Counted from the first letter of the stretch, positions 27,849 to 36,187 are shown. The stretch: 64,000 nt of DNA from Candidatus Heteroclostridium caecigallinarum (GCA_904419725.1 CAJFSP010000001.1:62001-126000); one strand, 5' to 3'. A program made the numbers and translations. The notes: generated by a model from the sequence alone, not told the origin.

Positions 27849-27877
27849 ATACTAACAAAACCGCCGACTTATGTCAA
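27849..27877 (-). promoter_or_regulatory. Promoter for infC-rpmI-rplT
   Basis: On the minus strand consensus TTGACA (27872-27877) is separated by 17 bases from TAGTAT (27849-27854). An inverted repeat CAAAACCG/CGGTTTTG (27856-27863 and 27878-27885) brackets the -35 box and could be a weak thrS terminator or an operator. Confidence 0.7.
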
Positions 27878-27910
27878 CGGTTTTGAAGCAATTTGATTGA
27901 ATTTATCTCG

Positions 27911-29857
27911 TCACACTTCGAGATTTTTATTTTTTACGTCAGCGAGCATAATTTTGAGCAGCTCGTTTATATCCATCTGCCCAAGATCGCCGTTTTTACG
28001 ATGTCTGACGGACACGACGCCGTTTTCAACTTCTTTGTCGCCGAGTATCAACATATACGGCACTTTTTCAAGCTGCGCTTCTCTTATTTTATAACCTATT
28101 TTTTCGTTTCTGTTGTCGACTTCGGTGCGGATGCCGTTTTCTTCGAGCAAATCTCTTATTTCATTGGCTCTTTCCGCGGCCCTGTCGGTTATGCTCAAAA
28201 CTTTTACCTGCGTAGGAGCCAGCCAGAACGGCATCGCGCCGGCGTATTTTTCAAGCAGAAGAGCGATTGTTCTTTCATAGCACCCTATCGACGTACGGTG
28301 TATTATATAAGGATGCTGTCTTTCACCGTTTTCATCGACATACGTCATGTTGAAGTTTTTGGCAAGGAACATATCAATCTGTATTGTTATTAGAGTATCT
28401 TCCTTACCATAGACATTTGAAATCTGTATGTCGAGTTTCGGCCCGTAAAACGCCGCTTCGTCCACCGCCTCAACATAATCGAGTCCGATATGGTCGAGAA
28501 TCTGTTTCAGTGTGGCTTCGGCCTTCGCCCATACTTCAGGTTCATAAATATATTTCTCTTTATTATTCGGGTCCCACCTGGAGAAACGGAAAGACAAATC
28601 TCCGTAAAGCCCGACGCAACTCATGACATATTTAATAAGGTCCAGAACGCCCCTGAATTCACTTTCCAATTGTTCCGGCGTGCAAACGATATGACCTTCG
28701 CTTATCGTAAACTGGCGAACCCTGATAAGCCCGTGCATTTCGCCGCTGCTTTCGTTACGGAACAGCGTGGAAGTTTCGCCGTATCTGATTGGCAGGTCAC
28801 GGTAACTTTTAAGCCCGTTGTTGTAGATGGTATACTGGAACGGGCACGTCATCGGACGGAGAGCGAAAACTTCTTTGTCTTTTTTCTCGTCGCCGATGAC
28901 AAACATACCGTCAAGGTAATGGTCCCAGTGGCCTGAAATTTTATAAAGATTGCTTTTCGCCATATAAGGCGTTTTTGTCCTTACATATCCGCGGCGCCTT
29001 TCCTCGTCTTCGACAAAGCGGGTAAGCGTCTGATAAAGCTGTGTGCCTTTCGGCATAAGCAGCGGAAGTCCCTGACCTATATTTTCATCGGTCATGAAAT
29101 ATCCGAGTTCTCTGCCGATTTTATTGTGGTCGCGCTTTTTCGCCTCCTCGACTTTCGCAAGATACTCGTCGAGGTCTTTTTTCTTGTCGTATGCCGTGCC
29201 GTAAATTCTGGTCAGCATCTTGTTGTTTTCATTGCCTCTCCAATAAGCGCCGGCGAGCTGCGTCAATTTGAAAGCCTTGATTTTGCCCGTTGACGGCAAA
29301 TGCGGTCCGCGGCAAAGGTCGGTGAATTCACCTTGGGTATAGAAAGAAACCGTGTCGTCCCCGATATCTTCGGCAAGCTGAACCTTGTATTCCTCGCCCA
29401 GTTTTTCGAAGTATTTGACGGCGTCCTTTTTGCTCATTTCTTTTCTTTCGATAACAAAATCGGCTTTGACGATTTTCTGCATTTCGCTTTCTATTTTTGC
29501 GAAATCATCCTGGGTTATGCCGGTTTTGAACTCGAAATCATAATAAAAGCCAGTTTTGATTGCCGGTCCGATTGCCAGTTTAGCCGTAGGAAAAATTCTT
29601 TTCACAGCCTGCGCCAGAACGTGGCTGGCGGTGTGCCAATAAACCTGCTTGCCTTCGTCGTCGGCGAAAGTCAGCACTTTGAAATCACAGTCGGCGTCGA
29701 GAACACAATTCAAATCGCGCGCTTCTCCGTCAATCTTGACGGCGACGGCGTTTCTGTAAAGACCTTCGCTTATTGATTTGACGATTTCAGCCGCCGATAC
29801 GCCTTTTTCGGCTTCTTTAACGCTGCCGTCAGGCAAAGTAATTTTAATTTGCGCCAT
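27911..29857 (-). CDS. thrS: Threonyl-tRNA synthetase
   Basis: ThrS charges tRNA-Thr with threonine. The 648-residue protein has an N-terminal TGS domain (MAQIKITLPDGSVKE) and an editing domain with the HxxxH block HTASHVLAQAVKRIFP. The class II catalytic core has RPMTCPFQYTIY (zinc cysteine) and the motif 2 region PIRYGETSTLFRNE. An anticodon-binding domain begins FWLAPTQVKVLSI. I use the ATG at 29857; a frame to 29887 starts inside the T-box terminator. Expression is under a T-box leader upstream. The order ytxC-thrS-infC matches Bacillus and Clostridia. Confidence 0.98.
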   Translation of the reverse strand: MAQIKITLPDGSVKEAEKGVSAAEIVKSISEGLYRNAVAVKIDGEARDLNCVLDADCDFKVLTFADDEGKQVYWHTASHVLAQAVKRIFPTAKLAIGPAIKTGFYYDFEFKTGITQDDFAKIESEMQKIVKADFVIERKEMSKKDAVKYFEKLGEEYKVQLAEDIGDDTVSFYTQGEFTDLCRGPHLPSTGKIKAFKLTQLAGAYWRGNENNKMLTRIYGTAYDKKKDLDEYLAKVEEAKKRDHNKIGRELGYFMTDENIGQGLPLLMPKGTQLYQTLTRFVEDEERRRGYVRTKTPYMAKSNLYKISGHWDHYLDGMFVIGDEKKDKEVFALRPMTCPFQYTIYNNGLKSYRDLPIRYGETSTLFRNESSGEMHGLIRVRQFTISEGHIVCTPEQLESEFRGVLDLIKYVMSCVGLYGDLSFRFSRWDPNNKEKYIYEPEVWAKAEATLKQILDHIGLDYVEAVDEAAFYGPKLDIQISNVYGKEDTLITIQIDMFLAKNFNMTYVDENGERQHPYIIHRTSIGCYERTIALLLEKYAGAMPFWLAPTQVKVLSITDRAAERANEIRDLLEENGIRTEVDNRNEKIGYKIREAQLEKVPYMLILGDKEVENGVVSVRHRKNGDLGQMDINELLKIMLADVKNKNLEV

Positions 29858-29871
29858 AAAAACCCCCATAC

Positions 29872-30090
29872 AAAAAAATAAAGCCAATTCCGACTTAAGG
29901 ACGAATAATACTTATCCGCGGTTCCACCTTAATTGTCAAAACTGACCACTTGATTGCAAATTCGCTTGCCAGCGCGTAAACCTTATAAAAAGCGGTTTGG
30001 GTAATCGACTCCGTTTGTCCTTTCACCGACCGGACGCTCTCTGCAACTTCTGCCGACACTTACTTGTCTTTTCGTTTACGATTCTGTTAT
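29872..30090 (-). ncRNA. T-box riboswitch upstream of thrS
   Basis: The leader contains the T-box core AAGGTGGAACCGCG (29917-29930 complement), with the matching arm CGTCCTT closing the antiterminator. An alternative short terminator stem (29881-29896) is followed by ATTTTTTT. Stem I features include AGAGAG and a GGTGAAA loop. A candidate threonine specifier ACC lies at 30000-30002. Uncharged tRNA-Thr should promote read-through into thrS. Confidence 0.92.
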
Positions 30091-30097
30091 TGAAAAT

Positions 30098-30125
30098 ATT
30101 TTAGCACATAAAACGCAAAAGTCAA
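30098..30125 (-). promoter_or_regulatory. Promoter for the thrS T-box transcript
   Basis: On the minus strand TTGACT (30120-30125) and TAAAAT (30098-30103) are separated by 16 bases, just upstream of T-box stem I and after the ytxC stop. Confidence 0.65.
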
Positions 30126-30172
30126 CGATTTTTAAAAACAAAATCAGTTTTTTTCGACAGGCAGGCGCCCGC

Positions 30173-30901
30173 TCAAAAAAATTGCCTTACTATGGACATA
30201 AATTCGTCCGAAAAGCGTTTTTCGTCGGCAATCAACACCTTTTTCGGCGCAAGACATATCAGATTAAATAAAATGGTTTCCTCCTCGGTTTTGCTCCTGC
30301 CGACAGGCTTTATCATTTTTATTTTTCTGCCCTTTTTGTCAAACAGTTCCGCCCTGTCTCCGTTGGCGCAAATCTTCACTCCGTCAAGGCTTTGCGGCAA
30401 CGCGTCCAGCAAAAACATCAGGAATTCCCCGGATATTTTGTCGTCGGAAAATACTATGGCGTTTTCGTTTGTAAGATTTATTATTTCATCCCACTTTTCC
30501 CTTACAGCCCTGAGTCTGAAATCGAAAAAACCGTCTATAGCAATTATCGGTTGACCGTAAAGTTCTTTGCGTATCGCTCTTTTGTCGTTGTTGCTGTCGA
30601 ATACCGTCATTGTGTTCAGCAAAGTTTTTATCAGCAGATTTTCGCGGTTGATTTTCAGTTTCTTTTTCAGATAGTCATATTTGAATCCCATCGCGTAAAC
30701 ATCGCAAAGACTTTCCACTATTTCGCCGTGAAGAGCCTCACGGTATTCGTCCTCGCATGCCAGAGACAAAAAACATCTGTCTGTGTTCACGCTGCTGGCC
30801 ACTACCGAATCGGTAAGTCTGATATGAGGCTTTAGTCTGTTATATACATAATCAAGATAATTTTTTCTTCCGATATCAATACTCAACGTCGTTTCAAACA
30901 T
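30173..30901 (-). CDS. ytxC: YtxC-like protein
   Basis: This 242-residue cytoplasmic protein is recognised mainly by position directly upstream of thrS and by the YtxC-type C-terminal half (ELYGQPIIAIDGFFDFRLRA and EFLMFLLDALPQSLDGVKI). YtxC was named as a putative sporulation protein in Bacillus, but its molecular function is not established. No membrane segment, signal peptide or catalytic motif is visible. The ribosome site is GGGGGAAG, seven bases before the ATG. If the host no longer sporulates, this gene may be a relic. I could not find a strong promoter for it. Confidence 0.75.
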   Translation of the reverse strand: MFETTLSIDIGRKNYLDYVYNRLKPHIRLTDSVVASSVNTDRCFLSLACEDEYREALHGEIVESLCDVYAMGFKYDYLKKKLKINRENLLIKTLLNTMTVFDSNNDKRAIRKELYGQPIIAIDGFFDFRLRAVREKWDEIINLTNENAIVFSDDKISGEFLMFLLDALPQSLDGVKICANGDRAELFDKKGRKIKMIKPVGRSKTEEETILFNLICLAPKKVLIADEKRFSDEFMSIVRQFF

Positions 30902-30966
30902 ATCTTCCCCCGATGCACCGATATTGCTAGTGTATGCTTGAAAGAACGTTTTTACATCATGGCATG

Positions 30967-30998
30967 AAAAAAAAGGAAGCGTTTTTCGCTTCCTTTTT
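30967..30998 (-). terminator. Intrinsic terminator after the ABC transporter gene
   Basis: A stem GGAAGCG/CGCTTCC with a five-base loop, extended by paired A and T runs, lies about 20 bases past the transporter stop. The minus-strand product ends in a long T-run. It separates the transporter from ytxC. Confidence 0.88.
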
Positions 30999-31019
30999 CT
31001 GCCAGTAAAATTTTTGAAA

Positions 31020-33377
31020 TCACTCCGAACGCAAAGCCACCACCGCGTCTTTTTTGGCGGCGCTTCTCGACGGAACCAGCCCCGCTATAAACGTCAGCAG
31101 CATGCTTATCGCCACAAGCAGCAACGCGTGCCAAGGATTGAGCGCCACCAGACCGTTTATCGTTGTGAGAGACGAAAGCAGAATATTAAGCGGTATGGAC
31201 AGCAGCAGCGTGATTATCACGCCAAGCGCCCCGGCGGCAAAACCGACCAGCAGCGATTCAGCGTTGAATACACGGGAAATATCTTTTTTCCGCGCGCCTA
31301 TCGCCTTCAATATGCCGATTTCCTTTGTCCTTTCCAGAACGGATACCGAAATAATGACGCCAATCATTATGGAAGACACGACAAGCGAAATCGAAGTAAA
31401 GGCAATCAGCACATAGGATATGGCGTCGACCAAGACATTCATTGCTTCCACCATAAGCCCCATCATGTCCGAATAATATACCGGGGTATTGCCTTCCGTT
31501 TCGTTATACGCGTCAAGATGCGCTTTGATAAGTTCTTTGGACTCAAAGTCCACCGGATAAATGCTTATTGCCTGCGGTGTGCTTACCGCGCCCAGCGACG
31601 CCAGGTTGCTTACCCTGGCCTTGTCGGCTTCTTTTTGCAAAAAGTTGTCGGAAGCTGTCGGGTTTTCTTCGCGCGCCTCATCGAGATACAGATTGCCCGT
31701 AAAACAGTTTATATCAGGATTGTTTTTCTGCCATGTCTCAATTTCCGACGGATTTTCCGTTTCATACCGCAAGACATAATCCTGCAAATCTTTATGATAT
31801 CCGACCGTGCCCGATATGGAGCCCGTAGCGGTATCCTGATTCACACGGACGATTCCGACTATTTTCAAAGTGATGCCTTCATTATATTCGTCTTCAGGCA
31901 ATGAGTCTGGTTCGTAAAAATATGTTTTCTCTCCCGTGTCGACGCGGCTGTAAACGGCGTCGTTTGTCAGCAGTTTGAATTCCAGATTCATTATTTCGTC
32001 AAATGTGTACGAATCTTTTCCCGACAGTATGCCGAGAGATTGTAGCAACTCGACGTCGGTAACCTGGTTATACTCATCCACGCAAAGCACCAGTTCGTTA
32101 TATGCCGTCGGGAGTTTGCCGGCCAGCACATCATATTGCGAATTTATGAAGTCGTTATTGTCGACAAGCTGCACCCATTCGGAACCGATTCGCGTTATGC
32201 GGTTGAATCCGGAATACGATTGTTTTGTAAAGATATTGAAATTTATGCCGTTTGTATAAACTATTCCGTACGTCAGGCTCGGGTCGATGGTTTTTATCGC
32301 TTCTTCGACGTACTCGTCTGTGATATCGTTGCTTTGATAAAGAGCCGATAATTTGTCCATCACCTTATTGACATAAATCTCGTGCGCTTCGGGATACTCT
32401 TCGGCGTCAGGAACCTGAAGCATAGACATCAGGTTGCTTACATCAAACGCCGACGAAGTGATTGTCAGCGGAAAACTCGACAGCGTATCGGTCTGCATTT
32501 TTTCTATATATGCGCTGAATCCCGATGAAAGAGCCAGAATCAACGCCACGCCGATTATGCCGATACTTCCGGCAAAAGCCGTGACGAAAGTACGCAATTT
32601 TTTGGTGAACAGATTTTTCAGCGAAAGTTTGAAAGCGGTGATAAACGACATCGAAGTCTTTTTAGGCCGCCTGGCGACGTTTTCAGTCAGAGTTTCGCTG
32701 TCAATAGGGTTCGTGTCGGAAATAATTTCACCGTCAAGCAGCCTGATTATCCTGTTGGCGTATCTGTCGGCGAGGTCGCCGTTATGCGTCACCATTATAA
32801 CAAGCCTGGTTTTTGCTACTTCTTTCAACAATTCCATTATCTGAACGCTGGTTACGCTGTCCAGTGCGCCGGTCGGTTCATCGGCAAGGACAATATCAGG
32901 ATTGTTTACAAGCGCCCTGGCTATTGCGACGCGCTGCATTTGTCCGCCCGAAAGTTGATTCGGCTTTTTGTTGAACTGTGTTTCCAGCCCGACTTCTTTC
33001 AGCGCCTGCTCCGCCCTGGCTCTGCGCTCCGAGGCGCTTACCCCGCTCAGCGTCAACGCCAATTCCACATTTTCGATTACGGTCAGGTGAGAAATCAGGT
33101 TGTAGTTCTGAAAGACGAAGCCTATGGTAGAATTTCTGTAAGCGTCCCAATCGGAATCGACGTATTCTTTTGTTGAAATTCCGTTGATTATCAAATCGCC
33201 GGAAGTATATTTGTCCAGCCCGCCGACAATGTTGAGCATTGTAGTTTTCCCGCAGCCGGAAGGTCCCAGCACAGCCACGAGTTCGCTTTCGCGAAATTCC
33301 AGGTTGATATTCTTAAGCGCGTGAACCTCCATGTCGCCGGCTTTGTAAATCTTGTTAATCCCAATCAGTTTTAGCAT
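31020..33377 (-). CDS. MacB-like fused ABC transporter ATPase-permease
   Basis: This single polypeptide of 785 residues joins an ABC ATPase to an FtsX-type permease. The ATPase (about 1-230) has Walker A GPSGCGKTT, signature LSGGQMQRVAIARAL and Walker B IVLADEPTGALD. A transmembrane helix near 265-290 leads to an extracytoplasmic domain of about 300 residues. Three helices near the C-terminus include the FtsX block ERTKEIGILKAIGARKKDI. This mechanotransmission architecture occurs in drug, peptide and lipoprotein transporters; the substrate here is unknown. The start at 33377 opens MLKLIGINKIYKAGD as in family ATPases; upstream sequence in frame lacks a ribosome site. Confidence 0.9.
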   Translation of the reverse strand: MLKLIGINKIYKAGDMEVHALKNINLEFRESELVAVLGPSGCGKTTMLNIVGGLDKYTSGDLIINGISTKEYVDSDWDAYRNSTIGFVFQNYNLISHLTVIENVELALTLSGVSASERRARAEQALKEVGLETQFNKKPNQLSGGQMQRVAIARALVNNPDIVLADEPTGALDSVTSVQIMELLKEVAKTRLVIMVTHNGDLADRYANRIIRLLDGEIISDTNPIDSETLTENVARRPKKTSMSFITAFKLSLKNLFTKKLRTFVTAFAGSIGIIGVALILALSSGFSAYIEKMQTDTLSSFPLTITSSAFDVSNLMSMLQVPDAEEYPEAHEIYVNKVMDKLSALYQSNDITDEYVEEAIKTIDPSLTYGIVYTNGINFNIFTKQSYSGFNRITRIGSEWVQLVDNNDFINSQYDVLAGKLPTAYNELVLCVDEYNQVTDVELLQSLGILSGKDSYTFDEIMNLEFKLLTNDAVYSRVDTGEKTYFYEPDSLPEDEYNEGITLKIVGIVRVNQDTATGSISGTVGYHKDLQDYVLRYETENPSEIETWQKNNPDINCFTGNLYLDEAREENPTASDNFLQKEADKARVSNLASLGAVSTPQAISIYPVDFESKELIKAHLDAYNETEGNTPVYYSDMMGLMVEAMNVLVDAISYVLIAFTSISLVVSSIMIGVIISVSVLERTKEIGILKAIGARKKDISRVFNAESLLVGFAAGALGVIITLLLSIPLNILLSSLTTINGLVALNPWHALLLVAISMLLTFIAGLVPSRSAAKKDAVVALRSE

Positions 33378-33393
33378 ACTTTTTATTATCCTT

Positions 33394-33421
33394 ATTATAT
33401 ACCGAAAAAACTTTAGACCAA
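33394..33421 (-). promoter_or_regulatory. Candidate proximal promoter for the ABC transporter
   Basis: On the minus strand TTGGTC (33416-33421) and consensus TATAAT (33394-33399) are 16 bases apart. Transcripts from it would have a leader of about 10 to 15 bases, which just includes AAGG. Confidence 0.45.
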
Positions 33422-33449
33422 TTAAAACACAATTAATTTGATTTGTCAA
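33421..33449 (-). promoter_or_regulatory. Candidate distal promoter for the ABC transporter
   Basis: On the minus strand consensus TTGACA (33444-33449) and TTTAAT (33421-33426) are 17 bases apart. The 225-base gap between the tRNA cluster and the transporter otherwise holds only a short GC-rich stem (CCGCC/GGCGG near 33470-33495). Confidence 0.55.
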
Positions 33450-33570
33450 ATAAAACGCCGTACGCCTGTCCGCGTCCGCCTGTTTCGGCGGTTAAACTGC
33501 CTGAACAAGAGATTTTGACAGTATTATGCGTGAAATAGTAAATTTCAATTTAGACAATACCAAACAATTA

Positions 33571-33605
33571 CCAACAAAGCCGCGGAATTACCGCGGCTTT
33601 GTTGG
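33571..33605 (-). terminator. Long hairpin at the 3' end of the tRNA cluster
   Basis: This perfect 15-bp stem, CCAACAAAGCCGCGG and its complement, has a five-base loop. Its 5' arm on the minus strand begins with the CCA end of tRNA-Leu. The tail GTAATTGTTT is only partly T-rich. It probably ends the tRNA transcript and marks the 3' processing site. Confidence 0.7.
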
Positions 33606-33690
33606 TGCCGAAGGTCGGGCTCGAACCGACACGACTTTTGGGGTCGAGGGATTTTAAGTCCCTTGCGTCTGCCTATTCCGCCACTCCGGC
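33603..33690 (-). tRNA. tRNA-Leu(TAA)
   Basis: This is an 88-base class II tRNA with a variable arm. The anticodon stem GGGA/TCCC encloses CTTAAAA, giving anticodon TAA (codons UUA and UUG). The acceptor stem is seven pairs with one G-T, the T arm reads GGTTCGAGCC, and the CCA is encoded. It is the last of three tRNAs in the transcript. Confidence 0.97.
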
Positions 33691-33736
33691 AGAATGAATT
33701 TGTTAAAAAAGCCTGAATCCGACGATTCAAGCTTAA

Positions 33737-33811
33737 TGGAGGCACCACCCAGATTTGAACTGGGGCGTAAAGGCTTTGCAGACCTCTGCCTTACCGCTTG
33801 GCTATGGTGCC
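33737..33811 (-). tRNA. tRNA-Cys(GCA)
   Basis: This 75-base tRNA has acceptor stem GGCACCA/TGGTGCC, anticodon loop CTGCAAA with anticodon GCA, T loop TTCAAAT and encoded CCA. It is the middle gene of the Gly-Cys-Leu cluster. Confidence 0.97.
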
Positions 33812-33814
33812 GAA

Positions 33815-33889
<75 letters not shown>

Positions 33890-33902
33890 GCATTGCCTAC
33901 TT

Positions 33903-33931
33903 ATGTTACCAAAAAAACACAAATTAGGCAA
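33903..33931 (-). promoter_or_regulatory. Candidate promoter for the tRNA cluster
   Basis: On the minus strand TTGCCT (33926-33931) and TAACAT (33903-33908) are 17 bases apart and would start transcription about seven bases before tRNA-Gly. An 8-base inverted repeat ATTGCCTA/TAGGCAAT (33892-33899, 33925-33932) brackets it. Confidence 0.45.
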
Positions 33932-33954
33932 TTAAAATCACACAATATTTTTAA

Positions 33955-35616
33955 TTATTCGGCCGAAATAATGTAATAGTAAAGCGGCTGTCCGCCATAT
34001 TGGGTTATAAACTCCACGTCGGGATATTCATTTTCAAGCTTTTCGGCAAGCGCAGACGCCTTTTCCTCGGTGGTGTCCTGACCGTAATAAAGCGTAATCA
34101 GTTCGGTATCGGCATTTATAAGGTCTTTTATAAGATTATACGCGACGTCTTCCGCCTTTTTCCCTTTTCTGGTAATCTTGTCGCCTTCAAGACCGATGAT
34201 GTCCCCTTGTTTCAGGTTCATCCCGTCTATCGACGTGTTTCTTACGGCGTACGTCACGCTGGCGCTTCGCACCGTGGACAGCGCGTCGTTCATCGCTTTG
34301 AGGTTAACGTCGATTTTTATCTGAGAATTATAGGCGAGTATCGCCGCCAATCCCTGCGGAACGTCTTTGCTAGGCACAACGTAAACATTCCTTTTAGAGA
34401 CAAGCGCTCTTGCCTGTTCCGCCGCGAGAATGATATTTTTGTTGTTAGGCAGCACAATGACAGATTCGGCATTTATTCTGTTTATCGCCTGCGCGATGTC
34501 GTCCGCCGACGGATTCATTGTCTGGCCGCCCTCTATAACCTGATCGGCGAGCAAATCCTTGAATATCGCGGCGAAACCGTCGCCGGCGCAAATCGACAGT
34601 ACGCCGAGAGGCTTTTTGCTTGCCTCATATTGCGCTTTGCGCTCTCTGAACTGCTCGAGCATATTTTCGATTTTAACCTTGCCCAGTTCGCCGAGATTCA
34701 GCGCGTAAGACAATACTTTGCCCGGTTTATTCGTATGTACGTGAACCTTGATAAGTTCAAGGTCGCCTATAACGATAACCGAGTCGCCCACGGTGTTGAG
34801 ATATTCCCTGAATCTGTCGATATCGGCAAGCGTAGTCTTTTTGAAAATATTTATTACGAAAAGTTCCGTGCAATAGCCGTATTCGATGTCGTCCAGAGCA
34901 GTGATATCCGGGGCAAACTCATGGTCATCTACAATCGGCGTCTGAAGCGACGGCGCTTCTATATTCTCCGCCCCTTCGATTTCCTCGCCGAGATAGCCTT
35001 TAAGCAAACCTTTCAGTATGCAGACAAAACCGTATCCGCCCGAGTCAACGACGCCGGCTTTTTTGAGAACGTCAAGCATTTCAGGCGTCTGCGCCAGGAT
35101 TTCCTCACTTTTTGATATTAGATTTTCAAAAAAGGTAATAATGCTTACCGATTTTTTCGCGACGGTTACGGCATATTCCGCCGTGACTCTCGCCACGGTG
35201 AGGATCGTGCCTTCTTTCGGCTTCACGACCGCGCCGTACGCGATTTCGACGCCGGCTTTAAGCCCCTTGGCAAACAATTTGGCGTCGATTGTCTCACTGC
35301 CGCCTATGGTTGTCGCCACGCCTTTAAGTATCTGTGATAGTATAACGCCCGAGTTGCCCCTTGCCCCTTTAAGAGCGCCCTTGGACAAAGCGTTGGTTAT
35401 GTCCTCCATTGAATTCGAGGACGCCATATTGATTTCTTTTATCGCTGAATTAAGTGTAAGCGACATATTTGTGCCCGTATCGCCGTCCGGCACCGGAAAG
35501 ACGTTGAGCGCGTCCACCTGCGCTTTGTTGACGTCGAGCATTTTCGCGCCCGATATGAGCATTTTTTTAAACATCGGCGCGGAAATAGTCTTATCCACCT
35601 GTATTCGTGCTGTCAT
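33955..35616 (-). CDS. fakA: DAK2-domain fatty acid kinase subunit FakA (YloV)
   Basis: FakA phosphorylates fatty acids held by a DegV/FakB carrier, feeding exogenous acids into phospholipid synthesis. The 553-residue protein has an N-terminal DAK2/DhaL-like kinase domain with the metal and ATP block NVFPVPDGDTGTNMSLT and ARGNSGVILSQIL, a middle domain, and a C-terminal DegV-like FakB-binding region (ICAGDGFAAIFKDLL). No fakB is in the window. It lies 23 bases downstream of the Asp23-family gene, exactly as yloV follows yloU in Bacillus. The tRNA cluster follows on the same strand. Confidence 0.92.
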   Translation of the reverse strand: MTARIQVDKTISAPMFKKMLISGAKMLDVNKAQVDALNVFPVPDGDTGTNMSLTLNSAIKEINMASSNSMEDITNALSKGALKGARGNSGVILSQILKGVATTIGGSETIDAKLFAKGLKAGVEIAYGAVVKPKEGTILTVARVTAEYAVTVAKKSVSIITFFENLISKSEEILAQTPEMLDVLKKAGVVDSGGYGFVCILKGLLKGYLGEEIEGAENIEAPSLQTPIVDDHEFAPDITALDDIEYGYCTELFVINIFKKTTLADIDRFREYLNTVGDSVIVIGDLELIKVHVHTNKPGKVLSYALNLGELGKVKIENMLEQFRERKAQYEASKKPLGVLSICAGDGFAAIFKDLLADQVIEGGQTMNPSADDIAQAINRINAESVIVLPNNKNIILAAEQARALVSKRNVYVVPSKDVPQGLAAILAYNSQIKIDVNLKAMNDALSTVRSASVTYAVRNTSIDGMNLKQGDIIGLEGDKITRKGKKAEDVAYNLIKDLINADTELITLYYGQDTTEEKASALAEKLENEYPDVEFITQYGGQPLYYYIISAE

Positions 35617-35639
35617 ATATTCTCCTGAAAACTCGCAAA

Positions 35640-35990
35640 CTAAATTCTGATACCCGCAACGTGCACGTTGACGGTATTCACGACCATGCCCGTGAAATTT
35701 TCGACACCGTATTTTATCGTGCTGCGAAGCGAATCGCTGACGGCTTCTATCGACAGACCGAATTTCAAAATAACGTATATATCGATATTTATTCTTCCAC
35801 CCTTGGTGGTAATACGCACACCTCTGCCGTCATTTTTTTTACGGAACAAATCAGCGACGGAATCGGAAAATTTTTGCGGAACCTTATCCACAACGCCGTA
35901 GCATTCGAGAGCCAGTTTCCCCGCGATTGACGCGACGACCTCATCCGAAACGGTAATTGCTCCATAGCCGTTTGATGTTCTGAGCGCCAT
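35640..35990 (-). CDS. yloU: Asp23/Gls24 family protein (YloU-like)
   Basis: This 116-residue member of the Asp23 family opens ALRTSNGYGAITVSDEVVASIAGKLA. Its alternating hydrophobic beta pattern (GGRINIDIYVILKFGLSI) and ending VNTVNVHVAGIRI are typical. Family members are linked to the cell envelope and alkaline stress, but the biochemical role is unknown. It has no membrane segment. It is the first gene of the yloU-fakA pair and diverges from rpmB, with facing promoters in the 197-base gap. AGGAGG lies about seven bases before the ATG. Confidence 0.92.
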   Translation of the reverse strand: MALRTSNGYGAITVSDEVVASIAGKLALECYGVVDKVPQKFSDSVADLFRKKNDGRGVRITTKGGRINIDIYVILKFGLSIEAVSDSLRSTIKYGVENFTGMVVNTVNVHVAGIRI

Positions 35991-36023
35991 TTGTTTTCCT
36001 CCTAAACATGATTTGCTTTATGT

Positions 36024-36052
36024 ATTTTACAACATATCCGCCATTTTTACAA
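36024..36052 (-). promoter_or_regulatory. Promoter for yloU-fakA
   Basis: On the minus strand TTGTAA (36047-36052) and TAAAAT (36024-36029) are 17 bases apart, giving a leader of about 27 bases that contains AGGAGG. Confidence 0.65.
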
Positions 36053-36122
36053 CCGAATTGCGGTTTTTAAGATGTCTTTTTGTCTTTTTTAATAAATTTA
36101 AAGCAAAAATGCTCAAAATTCA

Positions 36123-36151
36123 TTGCAAAAAAATCAAATTGATGATATGAT
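36123..36151 (+). promoter_or_regulatory. Promoter for rpmB
   Basis: On the plus strand TTGCAA (36123-36128) and TATGAT (36146-36151) are 17 bases apart, about 35 bases before the rpmB ATG. The divergent yloU promoter lies 70 bases to the left. Confidence 0.65.
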
Positions 36152-36187
36152 TTTACAGTTAAATTATTCATTCGGGAGGTGACATCA

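Noticed and set aside
33450-33540. Direct repeats of CGCCTGT and a plus-strand TTGACA near the tRNA cluster as a mobile-element scar or promoter
   Set aside because: The repeats are short and only two in number, no target duplication or integrase remains, and no plus-strand gene follows the TTGACA.
34000-35115. 371-codon plus-strand open frame opposite fakA
   Set aside because: It is fully antisense to a clear FakA gene, without a ribosome site or recognisable motif.
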